Source: a candidate division WS6 bacterium GW2011_GWC2_36_7 (GTDB lineage Bacteria; Patescibacteriota; Dojkabacteria; SC72). From it: a stretch of 18,454 nt of DNA. Made by a program: the position numbers and the translations under genes. The notes under the pieces are model-generated. The model was given only the letters and a program-made list of their open reading frames with translations. It ran no database searches and was not told the origin of the DNA. Within the stretch, counting starts at the first letter, position 1. Every line of letters starts with the position of its first letter. Location of the stretch: NCBI GenBank assembly GCA_000991805.1, contig LBSF01000015.1, forward strand, positions 1-18,454, written 5' to 3'. Shown here piece after piece: positions 6,867 through 13,729 of this stretch.

Positions 6867-6870
6867 TTAA
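6841..6870 (-). promoter_or_regulatory. Promoter of the response-regulator gene
   Basis: Read on the minus strand: -35 TTAACA (6865-6870, 5/6), an 18-nt spacer, -10 TATACT (6841-6846, 5/6). The expected start is near 6834, with a leader of about 36 nt. This would let receiver/pilM/N/O transcription be controlled separately from the prepilin genes. Confidence 0.55.
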
Positions 6871-6902
6871 GTACCTATATCAAATATCTATATTTTGCCT
6901 TT

Positions 6903-7610
6903 CTACCATACTATTCCTTCTGTTGAAACCACCGCCTGCCTATGTACTATTTTCTTCACCGGAGCTCCAGCTGCTAAATACCACTGTGTAGGTTCTGCTT
7001 CAATGTCAAATCGAATTAAGTAATTAGAATCTTTTAGCATTGTATATGCAATCTCAAAACTCTTAACATTTACAACTTCTGAATTCAAAGGTATCACATA
7101 TCTACTCGCTGTTTCATCAAAACATGTTTCCTGCTTATCTAAAAGATCTTGCGCAGATGTTTTTAGGATATATCCAACTGTGTCATCTTCCGTTGAAGGG
7201 AAATATGCTATACAAATCCAACTTTCATATCCATATGGACGAAAATGAATCTCATTTCCGACTTCATTTTCAATCAAAGAAGTTGCATATCTCGTCTTAA
7301 TCGTTGGATCAAAAGCTACATTATCGACTACCGTATTTTGATTCGGATCATATTTCCTTAAATCTACCGTGCTATATACATATACATCCGACGGATTCGA
7401 GTTTCGAACAGTTCGCCTCACAAGTTCTAATACAAATTCACTCTCAGATCTAACTCTCGTTTTATTACTGGATACCGTAGAAATTTTAATCAAGGTCGTA
7501 AGAGTAGAGGAGGCTGTCATCATAACTACACCCATAATTACGATGGTTATTAACATTTCAACAAGACTGAAACCTTCATATTTTTCTTTTCTGTTTAATA
7601 GGTTTATCAT
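6903..7610 (-). CDS. Prepilin-like protein (minor pilin)
   Basis: 235 residues with a class III signal peptide: a basic leader, then YEG/FSLVEML, predicted cleavage after G13, Phe at +1 and Glu at +5 (E18). A hydrophobic helix of about 22 residues (LITIVIMGVVMMTASSTLTTLI) anchors it and would pack in the pilus core. The C-terminal region is a beta-rich globular domain without a recognised family. Its place at the end of a run of four prepilins, after a PilV-like one, resembles PilW/PilJ-type minor pilins that form the initiation tip; that role is inferred. It shares a 4-nt ATGA overlap with the gene upstream, indicating coupled translation. Confidence 0.85.
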   Translation of the reverse strand: MINLLNRKEKYEGFSLVEMLITIVIMGVVMMTASSTLTTLIKISTVSSNKTRVRSESEFVLELVRRTVRNSNPSDVYVYSTVDLRKYDPNQNTVVDNVAFDPTIKTRYATSLIENEVGNEIHFRPYGYESWICIAYFPSTEDDTVGYILKTSAQDLLDKQETCFDETASRYVIPLNSEVVNVKSFEIAYTMLKDSNYLIRFDIEAEPTQWYLAAGAPVKKIVHRQAVVSTEGIVW

Positions 7611-8167
7611 AGGTTAACAACTGTAAAATATGTATAATCCTTAACACTGTAGCCTTTAGTTATACTTTCGCCATTTACTTCTACTGGATTGACTGTCGTC
7701 TGACCAACTATTACTTCCACTACAACGTACTGTTCTGTTAAACTATAATCCTCAATGCAAAATATTCGGAAGAACAGACCGTCCTGGTCCTCCGGGACCA
7801 AAGCAGCAGATCTATATGTTTCTCTGTCCTCCAAATTGTATGTTACATATCCTTGTTCTGTTTTTCTGAAAGCATACTGATTTTCGCTATCTTTATCTAT
7901 CACATAACAATTGTCATTGCTTCCTATTTGATCAGGAAATACATCTTCTCCAGACAATTTCTCTCGCATTGCCACATTCTGTACCATAGTTGCACCTTCA
8001 ACCGCATATTGAGTCATCGTATCTATAGTTTCATTTTGGATCATTTCCTGAAGAGTACGCGCAGCTATCTGCATTAACACAACAGAAGAGGCACCAACAA
8101 CCATAATGGCGATTAAGGCCTCAACAAAACCCATTCCTTCATATTTTGATTTAATATTTATTTTCAT
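7607..8167 (-). CDS. Prepilin-like protein, PilV-like minor pilin
   Basis: 186 residues. The signal peptide reads KYEG/MGFVEALIAIMVV: cleavage after G11 puts Met at +1 and the required Glu at +5 (E16), an acceptable class III site. GFVEALIAI resembles PilV/GspI minor pilins. A hydrophobic core helix runs to about residue 36, followed by a globular domain containing two cysteines (DNCYVI and RIFCIED). It has 4-nt ATGA overlaps at both ends (8164-8167 and 7607-7610), so it is translated as part of a tightly coupled set. A tip-complex role is inferred from order and size. Confidence 0.83.
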   Translation of the reverse strand: MKINIKSKYEGMGFVEALIAIMVVGASSVVLMQIAARTLQEMIQNETIDTMTQYAVEGATMVQNVAMREKLSGEDVFPDQIGSNDNCYVIDKDSENQYAFRKTEQGYVTYNLEDRETYRSAALVPEDQDGLFFRIFCIEDYSLTEQYVVVEVIVGQTTVNPVEVNGESITKGYSVKDYTYFTVVNL

Positions 8168-8928
8168 TGTACTGATTCTGTATTTATTTTCCCTGAAAGA
8201 TTTCCAATCGTTATGATTTTTGTATTAACATCACTTTCTGGATTTATTGTAATGACAAATGGCATCGGGTCAGTTTCCAACTTTCCCTCAATCGTGTAAT
8301 TTAGAAGCTCTCCATTAGTATCATAGAAGAATGTTCTTCCTGATACAGATTCAAAGACCACAAACCTCGGTTTTTTCCCATCTATTTCTGTAATTGTTAT
8401 GTCCGATACAGGCGTTGTCGTTGATTTATCATACCCTGGCACAATACTTAACGATGAAGTTGCATTGGTTCCGCAAGAGCTACCAATGGAGGTAACAGTC
8501 AAATAACCATTTGATTCACTTCCTATCCCTGTAGGCGCACCCAACGATTTTGAAGGTGTATATGCAGGAAGGCTAGATTTCGTAAGAATATCACCATAGT
8601 CAACAAAAGGAGAGCACCATTTAAATACTGCATAAACCCCATCATCATGGCTCTCTAAATCCCCAAAATCTATTCCTAATCCATAGAGCCATTTTTCTCC
8701 AGAAGATCTTTCCAAAAGCATTGCAGATCTTTGGACCGACCTTACATCTTGCTCAAGTGTAAGCGTATATTCGTTCATCTTAACAGTATTTTGTAAATTC
8801 CCAAATGCAGAAAATGTCATAGCTCCAAGAATGGAGAAGATACTCATTACAATCAAGAGTTCCATCAAGGTATAGGCGGAATATGTTTTTCGCAGTTTTA
8901 AATTCAAGGCAGTATGTATACAATTCAA
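8164..8928 (-). CDS. Prepilin-like protein, FimT/GspH-like, Ala before the cleavage site
   Basis: 254 residues. The leader is longer than that of its neighbours (18 residues, basic KLRK), ending YSA/YTLMELLIVMSI: predicted cleavage after A18, Tyr at +1, Glu at +5 (E23). Ala replaces the near-invariant Gly at -1. The hydrophobic helix and following segment (FGNLQNTVKMNEYTLTLEQD) resemble FimT/GspH pseudopilins, with a long beta-rich C-terminus. It lies 31 nt after the upstream prepilin gene and overlaps the next by 4 nt. The FimT/GspH assignment is tentative; prepilin identity is strong. Confidence 0.82.
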   Translation of the reverse strand: MNCIHTALNLKLRKTYSAYTLMELLIVMSIFSILGAMTFSAFGNLQNTVKMNEYTLTLEQDVRSVQRSAMLLERSSGEKWLYGLGIDFGDLESHDDGVYAVFKWCSPFVDYGDILTKSSLPAYTPSKSLGAPTGIGSESNGYLTVTSIGSSCGTNATSSLSIVPGYDKSTTTPVSDITITEIDGKKPRFVVFESVSGRTFFYDTNGELLNYTIEGKLETDPMPFVITINPESDVNTKIITIGNLSGKINTESVQ

Positions 8929-8959
8929 CAGTTTAATTTAACATAGAAAGAGATTAGTA

Positions 8960-9541
8960 TCAATTGTTCAAGGAGAAACCATCTTCGGTCCGCCAATCGG
9001 AGTTATCCATGCTCTTTACAGTTATAGCCAAAGAATCACCAGTTGATTGGGCACCAATATCTTTGTCCGTGATTGGACTAATTTCGGGTAACATTCCAAT
9101 GCCATCTCCAGTGCAATAGAAGCCACGCTCATTTTCATCATCTATGCCACCTAGGGACACACAAACAACTACGAATCTTTGATCTATACTATCTACCGCA
9201 TAGTAGTAGGTCGCATTACTTCCACCATCAAATATTCCATCTTCATTGGCATATTCTTTTAATATATAGTTACTTGGTGTGCCATTATAGCCCATGGCAT
9301 ATGCAAAGAACTCTCTCTCTATACACCCACTGCATGTTCCAAGTGCAGGATAAGCACCATTGGTATTCTTGTATTTAATTAACGCTGTATACAAAAGCCT
9401 TGCAGCATCCTTATGTTTAACATCTTGGGCTTTTTGCAGAGCGAATCGTCCAACCATAACGCCAATTGAGAGTAGTACAATGAGTACGCCCATTACAATT
9501 AACATTTCAACTAGTGTGAAAGCTTTGTATCTTCTAATCAT
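8960..9541 (-). CDS. Type IV prepilin, paralogue of the major pilin candidate
   Basis: 193 residues. Short basic leader MIRRYKA, then FTLVEMLIVMG: predicted cleavage after A7 (Ala, not Gly), Phe +1, Glu +5. The hydrophobic helix continues to GRFALQKAQDVKHKDAARLLYTAL, a typical pilin alpha-1. The C-terminal half shares a pattern with the pilin at 10328-10864 (FDGG-x-x-ATYYY, VVCV-x-x-GG-x-DD-x-x-x-x-GFYC-x-G-x-G), so the two are paralogues. Conserved cysteines in VVCV and GFYC could form the pilin disulfide; an extra CSGC pair occurs in the middle. It directly follows the split peptidase genes (11-nt gap). Confidence 0.9.
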   Translation of the reverse strand: MIRRYKAFTLVEMLIVMGVLIVLLSIGVMVGRFALQKAQDVKHKDAARLLYTALIKYKNTNGAYPALGTCSGCIEREFFAYAMGYNGTPSNYILKEYANEDGIFDGGSNATYYYAVDSIDQRFVVVCVSLGGIDDENERGFYCTGDGIGMLPEISPITDKDIGAQSTGDSLAITVKSMDNSDWRTEDGFSLNN

Positions 9542-9552
9542 GATTTAATCTA

Positions 9553-9960
9553 TCACATTTGCAGTAATTTAAGAATATGATTCCAGAGAAACTCACCATA
9601 TATTATGGAAATAACAAAAGCGATACTAAGAAATGGTACCATTGGTACTTTTGCATTTTTTATGTTTATCTTTTTCCTAAGTATAAGGATAAGTGAATAG
9701 AGTAGGGCTATGATTATCGAAAGCCAGAAAAAGACAATAAATTGTTCCTTATTGATTAGCACCCCAAGCCCAAGGATAATTAAAATATCTCCTAATCCAA
9801 ATGATTTTTTAAAGATATTAAGAAGAATTAGAAATATTCCAATCGCTATTGGAAAATAAATCTTTGTTATATCAAAAGTAAATAGGAAGATTAGTAAACA
9901 TAAGGCCAGAAATATATGCGTCAAATCTTTTGGTATTCCAAATTCTTTAGATATCATCAA
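9553..9960 (-). CDS. pilD: Prepilin peptidase, C-terminal catalytic A24 part (separate frame)
   Basis: 135 residues from TTG 9960 (or ATG 9957). This is the aspartic-protease half of a type IV prepilin peptidase. The first catalytic Asp is D30 in FTFDITKIYFP, with the usual spacing to Pro; the second is D58 in the GxGD motif FGLGD. Several transmembrane helices and a closing KVPMVPFL segment complete the domain. It has no cytoplasmic zinc-binding part; that is encoded just upstream in another frame (9975-10253). Reading this frame further upstream gives about 16 more codons (LAEAISYRLGL and others) before a TGA near 10009, which would join smoothly to the N-terminal piece after a -1 shift. 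It may be a frameshifted single gene, a true split enzyme, or a sequencing error. Confidence 0.85.
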   Translation of the reverse strand: MMISKEFGIPKDLTHIFLALCLLIFLFTFDITKIYFPIAIGIFLILLNIFKKSFGLGDILIILGLGVLINKEQFIVFFWLSIIIALLYSLILILRKKINIKNAKVPMVPFLSIAFVISIIYGEFLWNHILKLLQM

Positions 9961-9974
9961 GCCTAATCTATAGC

Positions 9975-10253
9975 TTATCGCTTCTGCAAGATTGTCCCTA
10001 GTATAAACTCAGATATCGGATAATAAATATTAACTTTTGAATTACAATATCTACATCTTCCCTTGTTAATTAAAAACCCTAATACAGGAAGCAAATCTAT
10101 CCAAGAGAGTGGGTGTTCGCATTCTTCACAATGAGAGTTTTGAGTTAGTAGCGCTTTCCATTTAAATTCCTTTTCGATTCGATAGAGCGTTGCATTAATA
10201 AAGCTAGCTAATGCTGCACCAATAAAGAATATGCAAATATAAAAGATAATCAT
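9975..10253 (-). CDS. pilD: Prepilin peptidase, N-terminal zinc-binding part (separate frame)
   Basis: 92 residues. A first transmembrane helix (about 2-22, ending AALASFINATLYRIE, the family's G/A-S-F-x-N-v-x-x-x-R pattern) is followed by the cytoplasmic domain with two CxxC pairs, C42/C45 (HCEECEHPLSW) and C67/C70 (RCRYCNSKV), then the family's YPISEF segment. After that the frame ends at TAA 9975-9977, whereas a full prepilin peptidase continues into the catalytic domain, present here in the next ORF. Together the two pieces are about 230-245 residues, the normal size of the whole enzyme. The enzyme cleaves and N-methylates prepilins at the membrane. The start ATG lies 6 nt after a perfect TATAAT. 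Confidence 0.85.
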   Translation of the reverse strand: MIIFYICIFFIGAALASFINATLYRIEKEFKWKALLTQNSHCEECEHPLSWIDLLPVLGFLINKGRCRYCNSKVNIYYPISEFILGTILQKR

Positions 10254-10259
10254 GATTCA

Positions 10260-10265
10260 ATTATA
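10260..10265 (-). promoter_or_regulatory. Possible -10 box of the peptidase/minor-pilin unit
   Basis: A perfect TATAAT on the minus strand ends 6 nt before the ATG at 10253, directly after the terminator of the upstream pilin. No good -35 is present (only a T-rich stretch from the terminator tail). If active, it would yield a leaderless mRNA. Confidence 0.4.
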
Positions 10266-10283
10266 TACTGTTAGTAAAAATAA

Positions 10284-10308
10284 AAAACCCCTCGCAAGGA
10301 GGGGTTTT
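10284..10308 (-). terminator. Intrinsic terminator after the major pilin gene
   Basis: On the minus strand the stem is AAAACCCCTC / GAGGGGTTTT (10 bp) with a 5-nt loop, followed by a T-rich tract (TTTTTT A TTTTT). It starts 20 nt after the stop of the pilin gene at 10328. This is the only clear intrinsic terminator in the window. The A-tract also gives some bidirectional character. Confidence 0.92.
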
Positions 10309-10327
10309 AAATCACATTAAAATGCTA

Positions 10328-10864
10328 TTAGTTCCATGCATTACCATCCCAATCAGAGCTTGTGATCCCTGTAGATGGAGTACTAATGTATGTATAATCA
10401 GCTCCTGTGCCAAATGCTACATCTTTTGAAGTTATTGCACCACCTGCAACTTCTGTAGCTCCAAATCCGTTTCCATTACAATAGAATCCAAGTTCTTTGT
10501 CATCATCTAGACCACCCTTAGCTACACAAACCAGGACAACCTGTTGATCTGTGGAAACCATGTAGTAGTATGTTGCTGCTGTTCCACCATCAAATGCACC
10601 ATTATCCAAATATTGTCCTAATACTCCTGCAGCTGCAATCATTGTAGCAGGGGTCTCTGTCCCAATAGGAAATTCTCTGTTATCAGTATAGTAAGCTTGT
10701 AAGCCAGTATAAATCTGATCTACAGCATTCTGATGAGCAACATCATTAGCTCTATTGATAGCAAATCTACCAGCAGTAATACCAACCGCCATTAAGATTA
10801 TAAGGATACCCATAACGATAAGCATTTCTACTAATGTGAATGCTTCATAGAGATTCTTTCTCAT
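10328..10864 (-). CDS. Type IV prepilin, probable major pilin
   Basis: 178 residues. Leader MRKNLYEA, then FTLVEMLIVMG: predicted cleavage after A8, Phe +1, Glu +5 (E13). The hydrophobic alpha-1 helix runs into GRFAINRANDVAHQNAVDQIYTGLQAYYTDN, a normal pilin spine. The C-terminal domain has a conserved cysteine pair (VVLVCVAKGG and GFYCNGNG), likely a disulfide, and ends DWDGNAWN. I call it the major pilin because it is alone between pilC and a strong terminator, has a perfect -35 box upstream and is the simplest pilin here; this is inference. The paralogue at 8960-9541 is the alternative. Confidence 0.88.
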   Translation of the reverse strand: MRKNLYEAFTLVEMLIVMGILIILMAVGITAGRFAINRANDVAHQNAVDQIYTGLQAYYTDNREFPIGTETPATMIAAAGVLGQYLDNGAFDGGTAATYYYMVSTDQQVVLVCVAKGGLDDDKELGFYCNGNGFGATEVAGGAITSKDVAFGTGADYTYISTPSTGITSSDWDGNAWN

Positions 10865-10898
10865 GTTTGATTAGACAGTTATTAATTTAACTAAGTTA

Positions 10899-10927
10899 AG
10901 ATTACAAAACTTTTTATACCTTGTCAA
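10899..10927 (-). promoter_or_regulatory. Promoter of the major pilin gene
   Basis: Minus strand: -35 TTGACA (10922-10927, 6/6), 17-nt spacer, -10 TAATCT (10899-10904, weak, 3/6). The leader would be about 28 nt. The -35 lies in the 70-bp gap after the pilC stop. A strong -35 with a weak -10 may point to activator or sigma-factor dependence. Confidence 0.45.
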
Positions 10928-10934
10928 TGACGAA

Positions 10935-12146
10935 TTAGCCGATTGCAGAAGATAGCTGGAACATAGGCATATAAACACCTAAAGCTATAAATCCAATTGC
11001 TAGTCCCATTATGATAAGGAATACAGGTTCCAAAACAGAAGCCATATTTGTAGTCGCGACATCAACTTCTTCTTTGTAATATTCGGACACCTTAGTCAAC
11101 ACAGCATCTATCTCTCCTGTCTCTTCACCAACTGCAATCATACTGCTTACGAGTAGAGGAAAATATTCACTTCGAGCAATAGGTAGGGCCAATGCTCCAC
11201 CTTTCTCAACCTCAGTTTTTGCTTCTGTGATCGTATCTTTGAATATGCTATTGCTAAGCGATGATGCTGTTAGCTCCAAAGCCTTTATAATTGACAAACC
11301 ACTTCCCAACAATAATGCCAATATTCTTGTAAATTGTGATAATTGCATTTTGGTTATAATTCCGCCAACTACAGGAATCTTCAAGACCAATTTATCCCAA
11401 TTTCTCTTTCCCTTTGCAGAATCTAAATAATATTTTCCTCCGATAATCAAGATTGCGAGAACAACCAATACGGCCCACCAGAAGTTAAGGAAGAAATCGC
11501 TCATACTCATAAGAACTCTCGTAACCCAAGGTAACTCCGCTCCGAAATCGCTATATATTGTTGCCATTGAAGGAATAAGAACCATCATCATTAATACTAC
11601 AACGACGACAATAACTACTAAAATAATAATTGGGTATATCATGGCAGATTTAAGCTTACTTGAGAGACTATTTTTCTCTTCTAATTCAGTTGCAAGCCTT
11701 TCCAGGATAGTTTCAAGGTTTCCACTTTCTTCGCCAGCCTCAATAAGATTCAAAGTTACCTCATCATATATTTCATCCTGTGCTCTAAAAGAATCAGATA
11801 AAGATCTTCCTGATTGAACAGAAGCCAATACCTCTTTTAATACTCTTTTGAAGAATGGATTTCCTGCCTGTTGTACCATAATTTCCAAAGCTCGCGTAAG
11901 TGGTAAGCCAGCACCTACCATTGTAGACATCTGACGCATAAAGATAACTTTCTCCTTCATTGGCACCCCACCAATATTTATCTCAGCCAATTTCTCGAAA
12001 TCAATTCCCATTCCTTCTTTAATGCTCACAACAATCAATCCTCTATCATGCAATATATCTGTGACTGATTCAGAGTCTCTTGCTTCAACCTCTCCAGTTA
12101 CAACTTTTCCCTTTACATCTCTTGCCGAGTATTTAAATTTCTTCAT
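10935..12146 (-). CDS. pilC: PilC, type IV pilus inner-membrane platform protein
   Basis: 403 residues, the usual GspF/PilC length. The N-terminus KYSARDVKGKVVTGEVEARD is typical. Two homologous cytoplasmic GspF domains follow (about 65-190 with FMRQMSTMVGAGLPLTRALE, and about 265-385 with FTRILALLLGSGLSIIKALE), with membrane helices near 168-195, 217-240 and 372-396. PilC is the membrane platform turned by PilB and PilT. It starts 3 nt after the pilT stop and has no Shine-Dalgarno, so translation is probably coupled. Both FT-x-x-L-x-x-x-L-x-x-G-type signatures are intact. Confidence 0.96.
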   Translation of the reverse strand: MKKFKYSARDVKGKVVTGEVEARDSESVTDILHDRGLIVVSIKEGMGIDFEKLAEINIGGVPMKEKVIFMRQMSTMVGAGLPLTRALEIMVQQAGNPFFKRVLKEVLASVQSGRSLSDSFRAQDEIYDEVTLNLIEAGEESGNLETILERLATELEEKNSLSSKLKSAMIYPIIILVVIVVVVVLMMMVLIPSMATIYSDFGAELPWVTRVLMSMSDFFLNFWWAVLVVLAILIIGGKYYLDSAKGKRNWDKLVLKIPVVGGIITKMQLSQFTRILALLLGSGLSIIKALELTASSLSNSIFKDTITEAKTEVEKGGALALPIARSEYFPLLVSSMIAVGEETGEIDAVLTKVSEYYKEEVDVATTNMASVLEPVFLIIMGLAIGFIALGVYMPMFQLSSAIG

Positions 12147-12149
12147 TTT

Positions 12150-13709
12150 TTAACTTTTTAATAATCTTAAAACTTCTTCTGGGAATACCGCATATTCCTG
12201 AGCCTTTTGGACAGAAATGATACCTTCTCTTACGAGATTAACAAGCGATTTCTCAAGAGAAATCATTCCTATGTCAGAGCTTGTTCTAATAACGTTATCA
12301 ATCTGATTGGTTTTTCCTTCTCTAATAAGGTTTCCGACTGCAGAATTTTTAATCATAATCTCAGAGACAGCTCGTCTGCCACCTTTTTCGAGAGGAATTA
12401 ATCTTTGTGCAACAACTGCTTCCAGAATATTCGCTAACTGAGCTCTTACTTGTGGCTGTTGATTATCTGGGAACACATCAATGATACGGTCAATGGTCTG
12501 AGAAGCACTATTAGTATGTAAAGTCGCAAATACAAGATGACCTGTTTCAGCAAGTGTAATAGTCGCAGAGATAGTTTCATAATCTCTCATTTCTCCTACA
12601 AGCAAAACATCCGGATCTTGTCTTAGTGCACTTCGAAGCGCTATTTCCCATGAATGAGTATCATCATTCATCTCTCTTTGATCTATTAAAGACTTCTTCC
12701 CTTCAAATACATATTCAATTGGATCTTCAATAGTTACAATATGGGCGAATCTTGTTCGGTTAATATCTTCAAGTAAACTTGCTAAAGTAGTACTTTTTCC
12801 ATGCCCCGTAGGACCAGTAACAAGTACTAGACCTTGTTTTAGTTTTGTAAATTGATGATACATCTGAGGAAGCATAAGTTCCTCAATGGTTCTAATTCGT
12901 GATGGGATCAGTCTGAATGCAGCACTCAAGTTCTTCATGGCATAGTATGCATTGATTCTGAATCTTGCATTATTAGCACCTTCATATGTATATGCCAAAT
13001 CAACTTCTCTATTAACTTCTAGAAGCTCTTTCTTTTCATCTGAGAGAACACTTAATATCAATTCTTCCGCATCCTCTGGGTTAAGAATTCTATCTCCAAC
13101 TTCTTCTAACTCTCCATCTATTCTTATAATAGGGGGATATCCTACGGCAATATGTAAGTCCGATGCATTTCGGCTTATCGTTAATCCCAACAAGTCTTCA
13201 ATTTTATATTTTGAATTATTGGTACCATTAATCGAGTAATTAGGGAGGTTTGTACTATTATTAACAGCAACCTCATTCTCGAGGGGCTTTTGATCTACAG
13301 GTTTTGCTAAATTATCTGATTTTGGATCTCTATCCATTGCTTTAGGTTTCTTAAAATCAGGCATAATATCATCTAGGTTATTCCCGGACCTTCCCAATGA
13401 ATCTAATGTCATATCTGAGGAGGGGAGAGGAGAGGGTCCATCTGGTAATATTCCGACACTTTGAGAAACTTTCTCTAAATTGGGAAGTTCGGTTGGTTGA
13501 GCGACATAAGAATTCGTAGCCTTGGCAACCTCAGGTGTCTTATTAATTTCCTCTATCTTTTGACTTAATTGAGAGATATCTTGTGTTGTTGGCGCAGGAG
13601 GAGCAGGTACAATAGGTGATTGGGGCATTGTTGAAGCCACCGGAGTATCTGTAGGAATATTGGTATATCCGAATTTTACATTGTTATCTTGGGCAGTATT
13701 ATTATCCAT
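12150..13709 (-). CDS. pilT: PilT retraction ATPase with long N-terminal extension
   Basis: 519 residues against about 340-370 for typical PilT. The C-terminal core from about 168 is canonical: N-domain SRNASDLHIAVGYPPIIRIDG; Walker A GPTGHGKST (299-307); Asp box IVTIEDPIEYV (325-334); Walker B DPDVLLVGEMRD with Glu373; His box GHLVFATLHTN with H391 and H398; and a variant AIRNLIRE motif, AVGNLIRE (457-464). PilT hexamers power pilus retraction. The first about 165 residues are Pro/Asn/Ser-rich, low complexity and probably disordered, with runs such as PAPPAPTT. The gene lies 20 nt after pilB and 3 nt before pilC. The extension may be a regulatory or tethering segment; a shorter start such as M100 is conceivable. 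Confidence 0.94.
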   Translation of the reverse strand: MDNNTAQDNNVKFGYTNIPTDTPVASTMPQSPIVPAPPAPTTQDISQLSQKIEEINKTPEVAKATNSYVAQPTELPNLEKVSQSVGILPDGPSPLPSSDMTLDSLGRSGNNLDDIMPDFKKPKAMDRDPKSDNLAKPVDQKPLENEVAVNNSTNLPNYSINGTNNSKYKIEDLLGLTISRNASDLHIAVGYPPIIRIDGELEEVGDRILNPEDAEELILSVLSDEKKELLEVNREVDLAYTYEGANNARFRINAYYAMKNLSAAFRLIPSRIRTIEELMLPQMYHQFTKLKQGLVLVTGPTGHGKSTTLASLLEDINRTRFAHIVTIEDPIEYVFEGKKSLIDQREMNDDTHSWEIALRSALRQDPDVLLVGEMRDYETISATITLAETGHLVFATLHTNSASQTIDRIIDVFPDNQQPQVRAQLANILEAVVAQRLIPLEKGGRRAVSEIMIKNSAVGNLIREGKTNQIDNVIRTSSDIGMISLEKSLVNLVREGIISVQKAQEYAVFPEEVLRLLKS

Positions 13710-13729
13710 TCTTTAGTTATATCAAAAAT

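Noticed and set aside
9975..10015. Canonical -1 ribosomal slippery heptamer in the peptidase overlap
   Set aside because: I looked for an X-XXY-YYZ site in the N-terminal frame between the TGA and the TAA and found none; GGG-A and TTTA runs are present but do not fit.
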